In this document: positions 11,371 through 22,076 of the stretch, piece after piece | Numbering within the stretch: position 1 is the stretch's first letter | How the letters are laid out: every line of letters starts with the position of its first letter | Assembly: GCA_950295325.1 (NCBI GenBank) | Contig: CATNTY010000030.1 | Span: 1-30,451, forward strand | Direction of reading: 5' to 3' | DNA from: Polytrichum commune | Lineage: Eukaryota > Streptophyta > Polytrichopsida > Polytrichales > Polytrichaceae | DNA length: 30,451 nucleotides | The notes under the pieces: generated by a model | Seen by the model: only the letters and a program-made list of their open reading frames with translations | What the model was told of the DNA's origin: nothing | Databases searched by the model: none | Translations under genes and position numbers: made by a program

Positions 11371-11703
11371 TTGAGTTGGTCTAAATCTTTATATAATCCT
11401 GAATTGGGCACCATAAGAATTAGAGGGTCCTCTATGGCTCGTGTATGCCCATTTAAGGTGTTCACCTTTGAAAGGACAGAGAAATGTGAGGTTGAGAAGG
11501 TTGTGAGGAAAAAGGCAAAGAGAATGCGGATAGCCATAGCATTATTTAGATATTTGACAAGGTTGGGTGGAACTGAGAATATGTCATGAAAGGTGCTAGA
11601 ATTATATTTTTTGGGGATAGGTGAATCATTGCACAATGCGATCAAGGTGCACCTATACGTCCGGATAGTTATACATGTAGTTTTTGTGGTAACTCTCAAT
11701 TGA
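11371..11703 (+). pseudogene. unrecognised coding repeat, copy 1
   Basis: One plus-strand frame is open for 110 codons except for a single TGA at 11587-11589. Its central part reads ALFRYLTRLGGTENMS, stop, KVLELYF. The same peptide pattern, LGG-x-x-N-M-S-x-K-V-L-E-L-Y-F, recurs at 25640-25810, where the stop position is Cys (TGT). Matching at protein level between diverged copies argues that both descend from a coding sequence, probably that of a mobile element. I do not recognise the family. The longer minus-strand frame over the same bases (11343-11750) is taken to be a shadow, because the minus-strand frames give no better conservation and cross no stop pattern that supports them. Confidence 0.45.
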
Positions 11704-11759
11704 GATGCTAATGCAAATGGCTTAATATGGCAATAATAAATCACGCACAAAAAGGCAAG

Positions 11760-13541
11760 ACATTGATTCTCCCTTCTTGGAGTTCATGGGGAATCTGTGG
11801 GTTCACAAAGGTGAGCTTAAGTTTCCATTGTTAGACCATGAGTGTTCCGAACGAATTGACGGTATGATTGATCAATTAAGTTGAACATGGTGGCCTTATT
11901 TTGCCCACTTGATGATATATAATTGTGCCCCATTACACAACATATTAAGGCCTAAACATGCTTTGTCGAATTGGACATTTTTAGTGCACGATCACCTCAT
12001 CTACACACTTTGATAATTACATGCATGCGGTTGTATACAATTTGCAAACAACATGACAATTTTATATTATTTTACAGCGTAGATTTTTCACTCTCATACA
12101 AGGTCAAAAGGCCGGGGCTCACACTTCAGGACCCACTTACTTTAGGTAGACCTCATGTAGATTCAACTAGTGATGGCCCGCGCCGGACACTGGCTCGTCG
12201 ACTATATCATTCAACAAAAATATATTGAAATTTTAAATTATACGCTAATGATTGAATATGAATTCATGCATCTATTCTTGAGAATAAAGTTCTTATAAAG
12301 GCAATTATGCACTCCAATCTCGCTATTCTCAGCCGGTTTGCACTTCCTGACATGTTTGTGTAACTTAGAGACTTCTAAAGATATAAGTACAACTTATAAC
12401 CTTCACATAATAAGTTGAAAGGTGCATCGTTTATGGTACATAGTGTCACTTACTATTCAAAATTACGCAAGGATGTAATTCCTTATTATAGATATTATGT
12501 TTTACCAAAAAAAGTTGAAGAGGTTATATGGACTTTACTTCATGTAAAATAACCTTCTCAGCCAAAAAAAAGTTACATTAAACACCATAAAGTTAAACTC
12601 AACAAAACAATTAAATATGTTGGTTCTCAAGGACTTCTATGCTTCTCAATGAGTACTATAAACATATAGGTACCTACTCCATCTTCCCAAGTGTACCTTC
12701 GAGCTTAACTTTACACACCTTGGATGAAGTGGGAGTGATAGACTTTTGCACCACCACCACCACTAAGTTGGATAATCACCCTGCTTGCCAATCATGGCCG
12801 TTAGAGTGTAACTCCCAATGTCTAGCCGAGTCCACGAGTAGTAACCGTTTTAAGACCCATCAACCTTAGCCTTCGTGCAGTTTAGGATTCCCTTCCAGTA
12901 ATCCCAAGCTCTTCAGGCAAGCCTGGAGTCCCAGAATCCATGGGCACTGGTCTCGACTCTCGGAGATGCTAAGGTCAATGAAATTTTACAGTACAAGATC
13001 TATGGCCACTCAGAAATACATTGGCTCAGATTGACAATCGACATTTTTAGGCATAACCTGTTGATATCCTAGCTAGTGTTCCCAAGTCCAATCGGTTACA
13101 TGCTGACATCTTTCAGTTTTCCTTTAATAAATTGGGGTATCTTCTATAAATTTCTCTAAAACAATCGGTAATTTCCCTGAAGTCTTGAACTTCAACCGGT
13201 TATATTTCAACCTCAACTGATTCTCCTCGTTATTGATTGAGATTCAAGATGCGGAAGGTCAGCCATGCCATGCAATGCATCCATTATCTGTCAGATGAGG
13301 CTAAGTGATGAGCGCATCTGAGACAGGGAGGCCGAGGGGTTATATTACTTCTCCAGCCATGTTGTTATTGAATGCTTTTGGTATACATGTACAAGGGGCT
13401 TGGTGGTAGAAAACCTAGCTAGAGCTACTACATCACCAGTTTTCCTTTATACTTTTTTTTTTTTTTTTTTAAAAAAAAAAAACTTTTATACAAATACACA
13501 CACTCTGGGGTCTGAGCGTTGAACGATGGCTGTGTAATCAA
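11760..13541. other. no recognisable gene
   Basis: No coding signal. It contains a short CCA run near 12750 and a T18-A12 homopolymer junction at 13453-13482. A short imperfect inverted repeat, GAAGAGGTTAT/ATAACCTTCTC, lies at about 12517-12563. Confidence 0.5.
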
Positions 13542-14042
13542 GGGCCACTTCACACACTAGCCAAGAGCCGTGACCATGAAATTGTGAGAGCCAAAAAGAA
13601 GTGTTCAAAGGCCGTCCCAACGTGCTTCCAAATCATGTAGTGTGGTCACGGGCCCTCAAGTGTAATGTGAAGTCACATGTGCCCGGGCCCTCAAACAAAC
13701 GCTATTTCAATGAGTTTCTATCCATGCGGGGTCCTCACACACGATGAAATAGAATAAATCAACGCTTGCGAACTTTCCAGAGTGCCATGGTCTCCCGGTT
13801 TTGTGTTAGACCTACCTCCAAGAGGTGGTTTTGAAAAGAGTCCAAATGACCATGAAACATGATCCATTTGGTGCCATGTAAAGGAATCCATGTAGACCTT
13901 ACATCCATCTTGCATTCACATACTCCATTGGTCCCTCAAGCGTAGTGTGAAGCGAACTTGGACTAGCTCCGCCTTTCCCACCAATGAGAGTGCTTGAAGT
14001 GTAATCATCATGGGCCCTCAGTCTCATGTGTGAAGTGGGCCC
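13542..14042 (-). mobile_element. PIF/Harbinger-like MITE, copy 1 (inverted)
   Basis: A 501-bp non-coding element. It begins GGGCCACTTCACACACTAGC and ends with the complement of GGGCCCACTTCACACATGAG. The whole sequence is the reverse complement of the element at 15737-16212, with scattered differences. Inside, the word CTTCACAC/GTGTGAAG or close variants recurs near GGGCCCTCAA motifs, as if terminal sequences had been reused internally. The immediate flanks (CAA and AAG) do not give a clean target duplication. The assignment to PIF/Harbinger rests on copy 2. Confidence 0.7.
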
Positions 14043-15736
14043 AAGTAGAATGGTATAAGGTAGAAATACCATAACCCGTGAAAATAAGGTGATTCGTATT
14101 GAAGATCCGGTTTGACAATCATGAGACAATTTTCCAAGATAGACGAGAAGGATTCATGAAGAATGCAAGTTGTTTCATATTTTTCTGTCCTATATAAAAA
14201 AATGCTACAATTTTTCAAAGTGAGAAGTTGTCCAACCCCCTACTCGTTCACTAGATTCTCCCTACACCGAACACGGTAATCCGCATTTCCATACGGAACA
14301 TCGCCTAAATCAGTTACCTCATGAGTACTTGACTCCCCTTGACTACATTAAGTGTTCACGCATTGAAGTTGCCGCCGAGCCATGATCCGTTTTAGAAATG
14401 GCACTTCACCATTATGAGGGCGGCCTAGTGCACGGCTAGAGGGTGGTTAACGGGTTATCGTATTTCTACCTTAATGCAGTTGCAGCTGCTGTTTCTTATA
14501 TACTAGGCTGGTATCCATGTCCGAATATACAGATGCCACTCATAAAATGCTTTGTGGTACCAGCTACACCGGTCACTGAGCAGCTTCCTGTGCACACAAG
14601 TGAGATATATATATCCCAGTGCATGGGACTACTCTAGAGGATGCTGGAGAATTGGAAGGGAAGGCAGCACAAATGTCGGTTCCCTTCCCAGCATCACGGG
14701 TATCGATAATGTCCATGGGCTTTAATTGCCTTCTAGGTTAGTGTCTCCAGAAGTTCAGCAGTTCAAGTGCCCACCCAGACTCCAGTACGTAAGGTATACG
14801 GAAAGAATGCAACAACAACACTTATATAGCTTAACCTTTTTTTTTTTTATATAGAGCAATGTGTACAAAACTAGCTAGCCAGGGCAGCCCCGTACCCCAC
14901 GACGCCCCGTTTTCCTTGCCTCTTAGTACCGTGCTTCAGTAGTACACCGTTTAGGCTATTCAGTGTCATATGCGTAACAGGGTCACTTACCCTACTTTGA
15001 GGCATTTACCAGGTTACACTAACGATCAACAACTTCATTGTTAGTGTCACCTCATGACACTTGGTAGTCGACTACACACACTAATATAATGAGTGTGTTC
15101 AATATTGTTATGAGACGTATTGCCTATGTTACACAATGGTCTACAAGTTGACTAAAGTGTACACAAATGACATATGACACTTGCCATTGGTAGTATGCTC
15201 GATAATATCTTTCCATTGCATACTAAACCACAAAACTATCATCTTAAGCATTCCGATGTGCTACGCTAAATGTGAGTAACTTTTCACTGAGTTGACAAAT
15301 GGTGTCGTATCGGCAAGTAGCGGACGCGACACTTTGAGACATGTAGGCATCTAGGTTAGTTCACACCGTTCGCAAAAACCCTAAACGGCGTAGTAGTACC
15401 CTGGCTGTTGCAGGCCGAACAGGGAGCTTCGAATTCCGTGATGGATATCCATACTTTTCTAAAGATGTAGGCAGGATGAGCCGGGAGTGTAGATAGAGGC
15501 CGAATATTTCGTGTCCGTTAGTCCTGGCACACACACATACAGCACTTGTGGCCTGATCATATTCAAGCATCATATTGTTCTGTCGCAACCTCCTGCACGA
15601 GCTTCTTTCCTTGCAACTGGAACGGTGAGAAGTTTTATATATATATATATATAGGGGAGCAGTGAGCGACTCCACGTTGATAAGCAAGCTGCGTGACAGG
15701 GAATGATTAGTAAGGATAATAAATTGTTCCCACTTA
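14043..15736. other. spacer between two inverted MITEs
   Basis: No recognisable gene. A small foldback lies at 14639-14697 (GATGCTGG ... GGAAGGGAA against TTCCCTTCC ... CAGCATC). A TA repeat is at 15636-15653. A 108-codon minus-strand frame at 15361-15687 crosses the TA repeat and resembles nothing known. Confidence 0.5.
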
Positions 15737-16212
15737 GGGCCACTTCACACACGAGACCGAGAGCCTGTGACCGTTCCACTTCAAGCACTCTCATTGGTGG
15801 AAACGGTGGAGCCGGTCCAAGTTCGCTTCACACTACGCTTGAGGGACCAACGGAGTATGTGAATGCAAGATGGATGTGAAGTCTACATGGATTCTTACAT
15901 GGCATCGAATGGATCATGTTTCATGGTCACTTGGATTATGTTCAAAAACCACCTCTTGGACGTTGGCCTAACACATAACCGGGAGATCATGGCACTCCGA
16001 ACATTCACAACCGTCGATTTATTCTATTTTATCATGTGTGAGGACCCGCATGAATACACATTCATTGAAATAGCATTTGGTTGAGGACCCGGTCACATAT
16101 GACTTCACACTACACGTCGGGTCCGTGACTACACTACATGATTTTTCGACACTTTCTTTTGGGCTCTCGCAATTTCATGGTCACGGCTCTTGGCTCGTGT
16201 GTGAAGTGACCC
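15737..16212 (+). mobile_element. PIF/Harbinger-like MITE, copy 2
   Basis: A 476-bp element with imperfect inverted ends of about 35 bp: GGGCCACTTCACACACGAGA on the left and the complement of GGGTCACTTCACACACGAGC on the right. TTA stands directly outside both ends (15734-15736 and 16213-16215), a perfect 3-bp target duplication. A TTA/TAA duplication with a GG-starting terminus is the known signature of PIF/Harbinger elements and their Tourist-type MITEs. CTTCACAC-type words occur at both ends and twice internally (about 15827 and 16101). It has no transposase. The 73-codon frame inside is not meaningful. Confidence 0.8.
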
Positions 16213-16215
16213 TTA

Positions 16216-17935
16216 GACTCCTTCCAGCTTCTCTGTGCAAGAAAAAGTCCCCTAGCTAGTAGCTGTCCTTCGCCACCTAAGGTATATATGTGGGCTTTTA
16301 TGTGCTCACTCGTCCAATTGGGCGCCTGTGTTTCAGTTTAGCCCGTATCATTCACTCAGTTGTAGGGCATCACGTTGTGGGGCCGGGAGTTTTCCAAGCA
16401 CAATGTCCCATTTATTTTGGGCTTCCCTAACAAAATACAATATGAGTGTTGTTTACTTCATGACACTAAATTCATAATAATATCTAACTTTGAGTTCGAC
16501 ATACATAGAAGTTATCAGCAACTTAACTTATCTAATTCTTAACATAGGAGATCCCTACTAGTGTTGGACGTTGCATGGTAGCCGATACTTGTTGCACATG
16601 TCAAAGCCCAAACATCATGGCCTACATTTTTGCTGAGACTATTGGGTTACAATTCCGGAACCATGCCATCATGACATTTTGTTGGAGTAGTAGAGAGGGA
16701 TTGTGTAGTGGTATGTCAAGAACGGACGATCAAAACACACATGTTCAATGATGGGATTGGATTATACGTTCACAAAATGAACACCATTTTGAGTTCATTG
16801 TGAGCATGATTGGTCCATGTGATCACTAATAAGGGAAAGAGAATCTTCACTTTGACCATTTATAACTTTGAACTTTGAAGTTGAACTTAAAATAAAATAA
16901 ATCTCTGTGCTTTAGGATTGAAATTTAAATCATATGAACCAAGATAGTGCCAAATATTGGTTTCTACAAATCACTCACGGTCTTTCATTTTGCTAAAAAC
17001 CCTTGAACCACAAGCTTTCCTACTTTCTCAAACTAGGAAGAAAATCGTTTTCCACGTCATTTGTTCATTCAATGTTCACAAAATTTGTAGGTGTTGTTCT
17101 TGTGTCGTATAATTTTATCCATATTACGACTCATTAGTGTTTAACATACGAAGCTCGTGCTTCTCCCGATCAACTCTCGTGCATGAAGTAGGTCGTACTC
17201 ACTCAACGAGGTCAATTATGATGTAGATGGAAATAACACCCATTCATAAACACGTCATTTTAGGCTACACATCAATCACCTAACATGGTATAAGTAACAT
17301 AGGCCTTATATTACCCATGGTTGACATTACCTCATACCACTCACCTTCTCAATGACCCAACCCAACTATTATGCTAGATTATTTTATGCACGTGCCTAAG
17401 TCGACGATAGGCATAGCCACCTTACACTTCCATACAATAACTTTTGGATCTACTTAGTGAAGGCCATGGAAAGTAACGCATTATGTTAGCCATAATGGTT
17501 GCAAGGTGGGCACCGTGCATACATATATAAGAAGGAAATGACGCTTGAGATACCCCGGCCAAATAAAAAACCTTAACAAATTCCTGCATGGACGAACTCG
17601 TAGTAAGAGTACAACACCCATGTGGTGACGCTTCATGTTCATTTTGAGAACGAGGCTACATGGAAGGAGAGCAAAGGGAAAGGACCCAAGTGGCCATAAT
17701 GGGTATCAATACCTTCTAAGTTTCCAACTCTTGAAGGTGCGACTCATGAGTGGAGAAAGGACGGAGCTCATAAATGGAGGAACATCCGTCCACTCAGTCC
17801 AAGGCCCATGTGTTTGTCTCTATAGCCTCTCTCCTCCAAAAACAACTCGGATGATGGGGGGAGTATCTTGCTTCAAATCCATTGGCATGATGAGGAGGCC
17901 CGGCCCCAACCCCCTCTCCTTTAGTTATCATCCAT
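16216..17935. other. no recognisable gene
   Basis: AT-rich and without domain-like peptides. The longest frame in the window, 165 codons at 17635-18132, starts here but runs through a minisatellite and shows no recognisable domain. Confidence 0.5.
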
Positions 17936-18022
17936 CCGCATCCAATTATTACATCTACATCCATCTGCATCCAATTATTACATCTACATCCATCCACATC
18001 CATTTATTACATCTACATCCAT
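17936..18022. repeat. 29-bp minisatellite, three units
   Basis: Units at 17936-17964, 17965-17993 and 17994-18022 share GCATCCAATTATTACATCTA with few changes. The third unit reads CCACATCCATTTATT at its start. The repeat is CATC-rich, suggesting growth from a simple repeat. Confidence 0.85.
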
Positions 18023-18327
18023 TCTCGTCCATCCGATTTGGAATTTTCTATGGTCATCACCCCCCCCCCTTTGCTCTTGTGTTCGCAACAAACCACGGTG
18101 AGTTTTCCCACGGCCACCTTTTTGGTGATTGATGGTGGTCGTTTCCATTCTCTAGTTCTATTTTGGGGTGATAAGGAGGGACAATGTGCATTGATGCCAA
18201 TCTCAACCAAAATTTACCTGTGCAATTATACATACAAGTTGTAGTTGGAAGTGGTTGCAAAGATTTCATATGGTTGTGGTTTACTTTCTTTGGCTTTAAT
18301 TTTTGTAGTTATTAAATGACATCATAA

Positions 18328-19017
18328 GGTAATTTCAAGGCCAAAGCATGGGAGAAGATTAGTAGGAAGCAATTATACGTAGACAACATTTGCATTAGCC
18401 ATGAATTGGTTGTCTCTGCTTCACAGATTGCACCCATAGGAGAGTTGCTCATTGACTTCAAATCCACTCTTCAACTACAAAAGTGGTTATGTGTAAATGA
18501 TTCTTTATTTTTTTTGTAGTCGTGGTTGAAGGTGGGCCCAATCCCTAAGTCAACCAACGTAATAGTTGTACCTCCACATGGTGAAGGAAATTTCTTGGGG
18601 AAAAAAAACCAAGCTAATATGTTAGTTCAAGTGCTCTTTGGCATGCAAATATTGTTCGAATGTGGGAGCCACGAGGAGTTTCTCAATTATGGAATGCATT
18701 GATTTCGATGTATTGAAGGGTCCCCTATGAAAACTTGATTCGTTAGCACTAGTATCCCTTTCCCATGCCAAAAAGATTTTGCAAAATCTAAGATTTTTTT
18801 TTCGAATGAAAATAAAATGAAGGATTCACATCATGACATAAGTGTATTCTTTAAGTACATGATCAAAAGAAGATTTGGAACTGCACATGTGCAGAGAAGA
18901 AGTCCAAATGAAGAAAGTTATTTTCTTAATGTAGAAGCACTCAATTCCATCATGAACCCAATTCTAACACCTATTATTTATCCTTTTATGAAAGGAAACC
19001 ATCCCTTTAATAGTTAG
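18328..19017 (+). pseudogene. decayed coding region, unknown family
   Basis: A single plus-strand frame of about 230 codons is broken by only three stops (18517, 18700, 18736) and stays in phase throughout, which is unlikely for random AT-rich DNA. Pieces include KAWEKISRKQLYVDNICISH, GPIPKSTNVIVVPPHGEG and, after an ATG at 18817, a 66-codon stretch with FFKYMIKRRFGTAHVQRRSP. The first stop lies inside a strong 3' splice-acceptor-like sequence (T-rich tract then GTAG, ending 18519), so part may be intron rather than decay. I recognise no domain. It could be a host pseudogene or transposon coding DNA. Confidence 0.45.
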
Positions 19018-19783
19018 ATACCTCCTACAATTGGATTAGTCATTCTAGAATTTGTGATGTGTGAAAAGAGACATCATTGCTTGCCACTACATTGCATATA
19101 ATCTAAATCTAGGTAATTTGGTGTGGATTTCAATATTTTCATAATGCAGTTTGCTATTGTTTAGTTTAAGTGGTTGTGGCCCTGACTATGATGTGCTAGG
19201 TCTCTATCATATCATATGGGCTAGTGCAAAGTGGGTGGTGGAATTATGATCACCAATTTAACTTAGATTATTGTGTTCAAGGTCACCCAACCCATGGTCA
19301 CCCAATATGAAAAATTTCATAATAAAAATAATAGCAACACATATCAATTTTTAGACATCATGAAATACTTTGAGCAATCGCATGCATATGTCAAATACTA
19401 TTACAACTACAAGATTGCACAATGTAAAGTGATGGGATTAAGTACAAGTGATTTTTGTTAGGGGAATCACTTTGTACAAGACTTGGGTTACATGACCAAT
19501 TGTGAAGGGCATGCAATTGCACCATCACCCCTAACTATGTGTGCTCCCAACTGCAAAATGTGGCAAAACCCCATCCCAACTTGCACCTATCAAACTACAA
19601 AGAGTCAACTGAGGTTTGTGACTTTAAATTAATTTTTGTGGGAACAAATTTGCTCTAATTTACGTGTTCTTTGTACCAATCACACATAATCCCCCTTCAA
19701 ATAAAAGACTATATAAGTTTTCCATGCTAGTTAAGGACATGTAATACTCCAAATGCCTTTCACATGCACTTCTACATTATATG
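19018..19783. other. weak continuation, no clear gene
   Basis: A 62-codon plus-strand frame at 19273-19461 (QFLDIMKYFEQSHAYVKYYY) may belong to the same decayed coding sequence as 18328-19017, but frames shift and stops are frequent between them. Confidence 0.3.
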
Positions 19784-20515
19784 TAAATTGACTTTTTAAA
19801 CTAAGTCAATCAACAAAACAACAAATTCTAGGAAGCCATATTTGAAAGAGTATTGATCTTTTTGCCAAACTATAAATTGGGTCAGATGTGAAGCCAAATT
19901 GGCAATTATTTTTTCACAAAATTTAGCTTGAGCATCATAGCAATGATAGGGAAATTGAATTTCAAAAAACCTTAGGTCTATTGACTCAGTTTTGTAATTT
20001 TTTCAACACTCACCTTCAACTGCAAGAACAAGTTTATAGAGGCACCTAGGGTTCTTCCTCTAGCTTCTTGTTAGTAGTGTGGTCCTTTATAGCATTTTCT
20101 CCTACAGTTGTGAAGGTCTTCTTTGCCCATGAGAGCATTACCAAAGGAGATGAGGTTGAATGCTATAGCCTTGTTGCAGCATGGATGTAGCACATGTGAA
20201 GTGTCAAAATTGTTGGGTAGTTCTCAATCTACATGCTCTTGGATTCGTAGAGAGTGTGTTCCTCATGTGGAACCTTCAAGAGGACGGTGCCCCAAGAAGC
20301 ATCAACCCTACTCAACGACAAGGGTGTGTAAGAGCCATCACAGTTGATGGAGTAGATAAGTGTTGTAGACGTGAGGGATGCTTTGAGTGAGCACTTGAAT
20401 GTGGTAGTTAGCACCAACACAGTGAGGTGTGCACTTCATGAAGCAAGTCTTGGGCCATTAGAGAAGTAGAAGAAGTCGTTGCTCATGGCTAGGAATGTGC
20501 ATTGCAAGTTGGAAT

Positions 20516-21230
20516 CTCGGGGGGTGCATTGTACTAAACATGTACGAGTATACGTGAGTGCACAGGAGGGGTATTGATTTGGACCTTGCCATATTACGTA
20601 TACATATGGTATACATGTTATAATTTATAGTTACGTACATATATGGAAGGCCTTTAAAAAGTATACAATAATTGTACTTGTATGGTATTGTTACTATACT
20701 ACATATCATAAGTTTTCATATTGGATGCGGAGGAAGTTTTGTAATCGTTGGGTGGAGTATAAGGATCCAATGACTTGATGGACCGTCCATCAAACGTGGA
20801 GATTGGTTTATGTTGGTATCAAAAAGGGGCTAACAACAAGTGGACATATGATCTTACTGATCATTTGATGGTAGACTTAGAGACAATAATTGCATTGGCT
20901 ACAATGACATATATTGGTGAATCAAATGTTTATGAGTTACATCCGGGAGATGGAAATTTTTTCAACGACTTTGCTTATGAAAGCTAGGATATTTTGCTAT
21001 ACATATTATAGGGGTTGATTATTGTTCAAAAGTATATTTGTATACTTATGTTAATGACTATATATGAATGAATGTTTTTTTGTGTATACATATTGTCACT
21101 TGTATATTTATTGTTGCAATTGTATGTGTATTACTTCATTTCACAAAAAATAACTTGTATATAGGGGGTTTTTAGAGTATGCAGTGAACGCACGTGATTC
21201 TAGGTTTTAATGAAAGGTGCACCCCCCGAG
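20516..21230 (+). mobile_element. 715-bp nested DNA transposon, CTCGGGGGG termini
   Basis: Perfect 13-bp terminal inverted repeats, CTCGGGGGGTGCA at 20516-20528 and its complement at 21218-21230. A perfect 8-bp target duplication, GTTGGAAT, lies at 20508-20515 and 21231-21238. Copy A of the host Tc1 element carries the same site once, uninterrupted (complement at 5852-5859), which proves insertion. GTATAC occurs six times: 20548, 20598, 20609 and 20661 on the left, 21040 and 21084 on the right. Subterminal clusters of this kind often bind transposase. An 8-bp duplication is typical of hAT elements, but the terminus is not the usual CAGGG/CAGTG, so the superfamily is open. No transposase is encoded; it is probably non-autonomous. 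The element at 29867-30209 belongs to the same group. Confidence 0.9.
20778..20987 (+). CDS. small ORF inside nested transposon, WWE-like (tentative)
   Basis: From the ATG at 20778 this encodes 69 residues. Features seen: CWYQKGANNKWTYDLTD, then DLETIIAL, then ESNVYELHPGDGNFFNDF. The order W-x(n)-N-x-W-x-x-D/Y, L-E, then an aromatic-rich strand resembles the WWE domain, a protein-protein or ADP-ribose binding fold of ubiquitin ligases and PARPs. This is recognition by eye only. Just upstream, in a different frame, WMRRKFCNRWVEYKDPMT (about 20723-20776) looks like preceding coding sequence, so the frame may have been broken by one frameshift. It could be a captured piece of a host gene or a relic of the element's own protein. 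Expression is unknown. Confidence 0.3.
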   Translation: MDRPSNVEIGLCWYQKGANNKWTYDLTDHLMVDLETIIALATMTYIGESNVYELHPGDGNFFNDFAYES

Positions 21231-22076
21231 GTTGGAATTTGCTCAAGGTCATCAAGATTGGACTATCCATGTTTGGTATAGGGTGAGTTTTAGTGATGAG
21301 GATAAGATAATTGATTTAAGTTTGATGGTTGCGCTTGGTGTTGGGTGAGGGATGGAGAATCTTTATCACAAGCTCATCATGTGAGTCAAACAGTTAAACA
21401 TGGAGGTGGTGCAATTTTGTGTGGGGTTGTATGACTTCCCATGGCATGGCTTACATGTGCAAAATAGAGGGTAAGATGACACAAACTTTGTATATCAACA
21501 TATTTCAAGATGGGGTCATTAAGACAATTGACTGGTACCATTTCAACCCCTCTCATGTCATATTTTAACATGACAATGTTTTGAAACATATTGTAAAACT
21601 AGTCAAGTAGTGGTTATCAATGCAAATTTTTTGATGTACTTACTTGGCCTCCTCAATCACTTGACCTAAATCCAATTAAGCATGTGTGGGCACTTTTGAC
21701 ATGGAAAACATATGAGTATCCAACACCAACTAAAGGAATGCTTCAATTGTGGGAGTGTGGAAAAGCTTCATCCGTTCCATCATTCATGAGCAATATCAAA
21801 AAAATTATCATAGCATGCCCAATTGTATCCATGTTGTTTTAGCTTCTAAATGAGGGTGGACAAATTATTGATATATAGGTAGATGTAGGTTACAAATATG
21901 AGTCAATGTAAATAGTTCCTCTTCAAATCAATGTTTCTTCATGTGTAGTTTTGCAATAGATATGAAAATTTGGAAATGATGTACTAGACTATGACTATTA
22001 ACTTATATAAGTGAAAGTTTATATGCTCTTTGTTTTATTTGCATGGCATTGTGTGTGAAAGCCTCCTAAGACCAAA

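Larger units (their letters stand above)
20129..21871 (+). pseudogene. Tc1-like transposase, split and inactive (copy B)
   Basis: Starts MRALPKEMRLNAIALLQHGC with a good helix-turn-helix (EVSKLLGSSQSTCSWIRREC) and a basic SRGRCPKK patch. It is interrupted after the AKNVRCKLE-equivalent region by the element at 20516-21230. It resumes with the first catalytic Asp in SDEDKI (21295-21297) and the second in HDN (21572-21574). At the third position the codon is AAG (21678-21680), Lys instead of the Glu seen in copy A, so NPIKHV replaces NPIEHV. The spacing from second Asp to third position is 103 bases, that is 34 codons plus one frameshifting base, which identifies the DD34E (Tc1) class. Frameshifts, stops, the insertion and the lost Glu make it dead. 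Confidence 0.85.
19786..22059 (+). mobile_element. Tc1-type DNA transposon, copy B, with nested insertion
   Basis: Homologous to copy A along its whole length. The 5' terminus reads AATTGACTTTTTAAACTAAG after a TA (19784-19785), aligning with the right end of copy A. Similarity to A persists to about 22059 (CATTGTGTGTG), where it stops abruptly about 40-50 bases before the expected 3' terminal repeat, so this copy has lost that end. A 715-bp unrelated element is inserted at 20516-21230. Without it and one target duplication, the preserved part is about 1.55 kb, close to copy A. Confidence 0.8.

Noticed and set aside
11343-11750. 135-codon minus-strand frame
   Set aside because: It lies opposite the plus-strand coding repeat, whose peptide conservation with 25640-25810 is the better explanation.
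13453-13482. T18-A12 junction as a retroposon tail
   Set aside because: No target duplication or element body could be defined on either side; a homopolymer expansion is simpler.
17635-18132. 165-codon plus-strand frame, the longest in the window
   Set aside because: About 30 codons are translated minisatellite, no domain is recognisable, and opposite-strand frames of similar quality overlap it.
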